A stretch of 17,102 nt of DNA from Myxococcales bacterium (GTDB lineage: Bacteria; Myxococcota; Polyangia; Fen-1088), in contig PMLH01000579.1 of NCBI GenBank assembly GCA_003159055.1, forward strand, positions 1 to 17,102. Reading direction: 5' to 3'. Positions 16,695-17,102 of the stretch are shown piece by piece (the first letter of the stretch is position 1; each line of letters begins with the position of its first letter). The notes beneath the pieces were generated by a model. That model saw only the letters and a list, made by a program, of their open reading frames with translations. It ran no database searches and had not been told where the DNA came from. The position numbers and the translations under genes were made by a program.

Positions 16695-17102
16695 ATGAAA
16701 GACCAGGTCTTGATCTTCGACACCACCCTGCGCGACGGCGAGCAAGCCCTGCCCGCGAGTCTCTCGGTGGGACAAAAGATTCGAATCGCTCGCCAGCTGG
16801 CGCTCCTGAAAGTCGACGTCATCGAAGCGGGTTTCCCCATCTCCTCGCCGGGCGATTTCATCTCGGTCGAGACCATCGCCAAGGAGGTCAAGGGCCCCAT
16901 CATTTGTGGCCTGGCCCGTGCGGTGGAGAAGGACATTTTGGCCTGTGCCAAGGCGGTCCGTCCCGCCAAGCGGCCACGCATCCACACCTTCCTCGGAACC
17001 TCGACCATTCACCGGGAAAAGAAGCTGCGCCGTTCGCAGGACGAGATCTTGGCCATGGTCGCCCAGAGCGTGAAACTGGCGCGCAGCAAGTGCCCCGACG
17101 TG
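16695..17102 (+). CDS. leuA: 2-isopropylmalate synthase, N-terminal part (runs off the right edge)
   Basis: I translated this frame directly: ATG 16695 opens 136 codons without a stop to the window end. The product begins with [11 protein letters not shown] (residues 8-18), the catalytic and metal-binding start of the isopropylmalate/homocitrate synthase TIM barrel. It continues with [12 protein letters not shown] (about 44-55), L-A-R (74-76) and R-I-H-T-F (about 96-100). Residue by residue it is very close to E. coli LeuA as I recall it, favouring LeuA over homocitrate or citramalate synthase. It condenses acetyl-CoA with 2-oxoisovalerate, the first step of leucine synthesis. The regulatory C-terminal domain is outside the window. 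It is divergent from the histidine kinase, with 78 bp between start codons. Only a weak GAGAAG lies just before the ATG. Confidence 0.93.
   Translation, partial: MKDQVLIFDTTLRDGEQALPASLSVGQKIRIARQLALLKVDVIEAGFPISSPGDFISVETIAKEVKGPIICGLARAVEKDILACAKAVRPAKRPRIHTFLGTSTIHREKKLRRSQDEILAMVAQSVKLARSKCPDV

Noticed and set aside
16617..17012. N-terminal extension of the histidine kinase by 132 codons
   Set aside because: The extension is antisense to leuA and has no domain. AAGGAG before GTG 16616 and the membrane segment right after it mark the real start.

Overview
The window is GC-rich and gene-dense. It most resembles the chromosome of a myxobacterium-like deltaproteobacterium (Myxococcota, perhaps Polyangia). 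The main clue is a run of predicted lipoproteins that carry long Gly/Ser/Thr or Asp/Pro-rich spacers in front of a folded ectodomain: a fibro-slime protein, a family-105-type glycoside hydrolase and an RCC1-like propeller. Other clues are Cys-rich secreted modules, a fused MFS/spermidine-synthase protein and a sigma-54 activator. The taxonomic call is inference from architecture. I see no tRNA, rRNA, CRISPR array, insertion sequence or phage gene.

Layout. 1-726 (minus) is the N-terminal part of a Cys-rich lipoprotein that runs off the left edge. 727-1086 is a divergent regulatory region with a terminator-like palindrome, a perfect 12-bp tandem repeat, a second inverted repeat and candidate promoters. 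1087-7958 (plus) holds five genes: a fibro-slime lipoprotein, a sigma-54 activator without a sensor domain, a small DUF423 membrane protein, a proline-rich predicted outer-membrane protein and a large MFS/spermidine-synthase-like fusion. 8018-13436 (minus) holds the glycosidase lipoprotein, a three-enzyme aromatic biosynthesis fusion and the RCC1-like lipoprotein. 13659-16616 (minus) is a hybrid histidine kinase. From 16695 (plus) leuA begins and runs off the right edge.

How the genes fit together. The neighbourhood mixes housekeeping amino-acid biosynthesis (phenylalanine and shikimate entry, leucine) with envelope, surface and signalling genes. It does not look like one operon. The most notable gene encodes chorismate mutase, prephenate dehydratase, a Phe-binding-type ACT domain and a class I-beta DAHP synthase in one 676-residue chain. 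Catalytic and metal-binding residues can be followed through the chorismate mutase and DAHP synthase parts. This would place the first step of the aromatic pathway and both Phe-branch steps beside one Phe sensor. The sigma-54 activator directly follows the fibro-slime gene, whose upstream region has a partial -24/-12 match, so local regulation is possible but unproven. A GntR/FadR-type palindrome lies just upstream of the glycosidase gene, which suggests a substrate-responsive switch.
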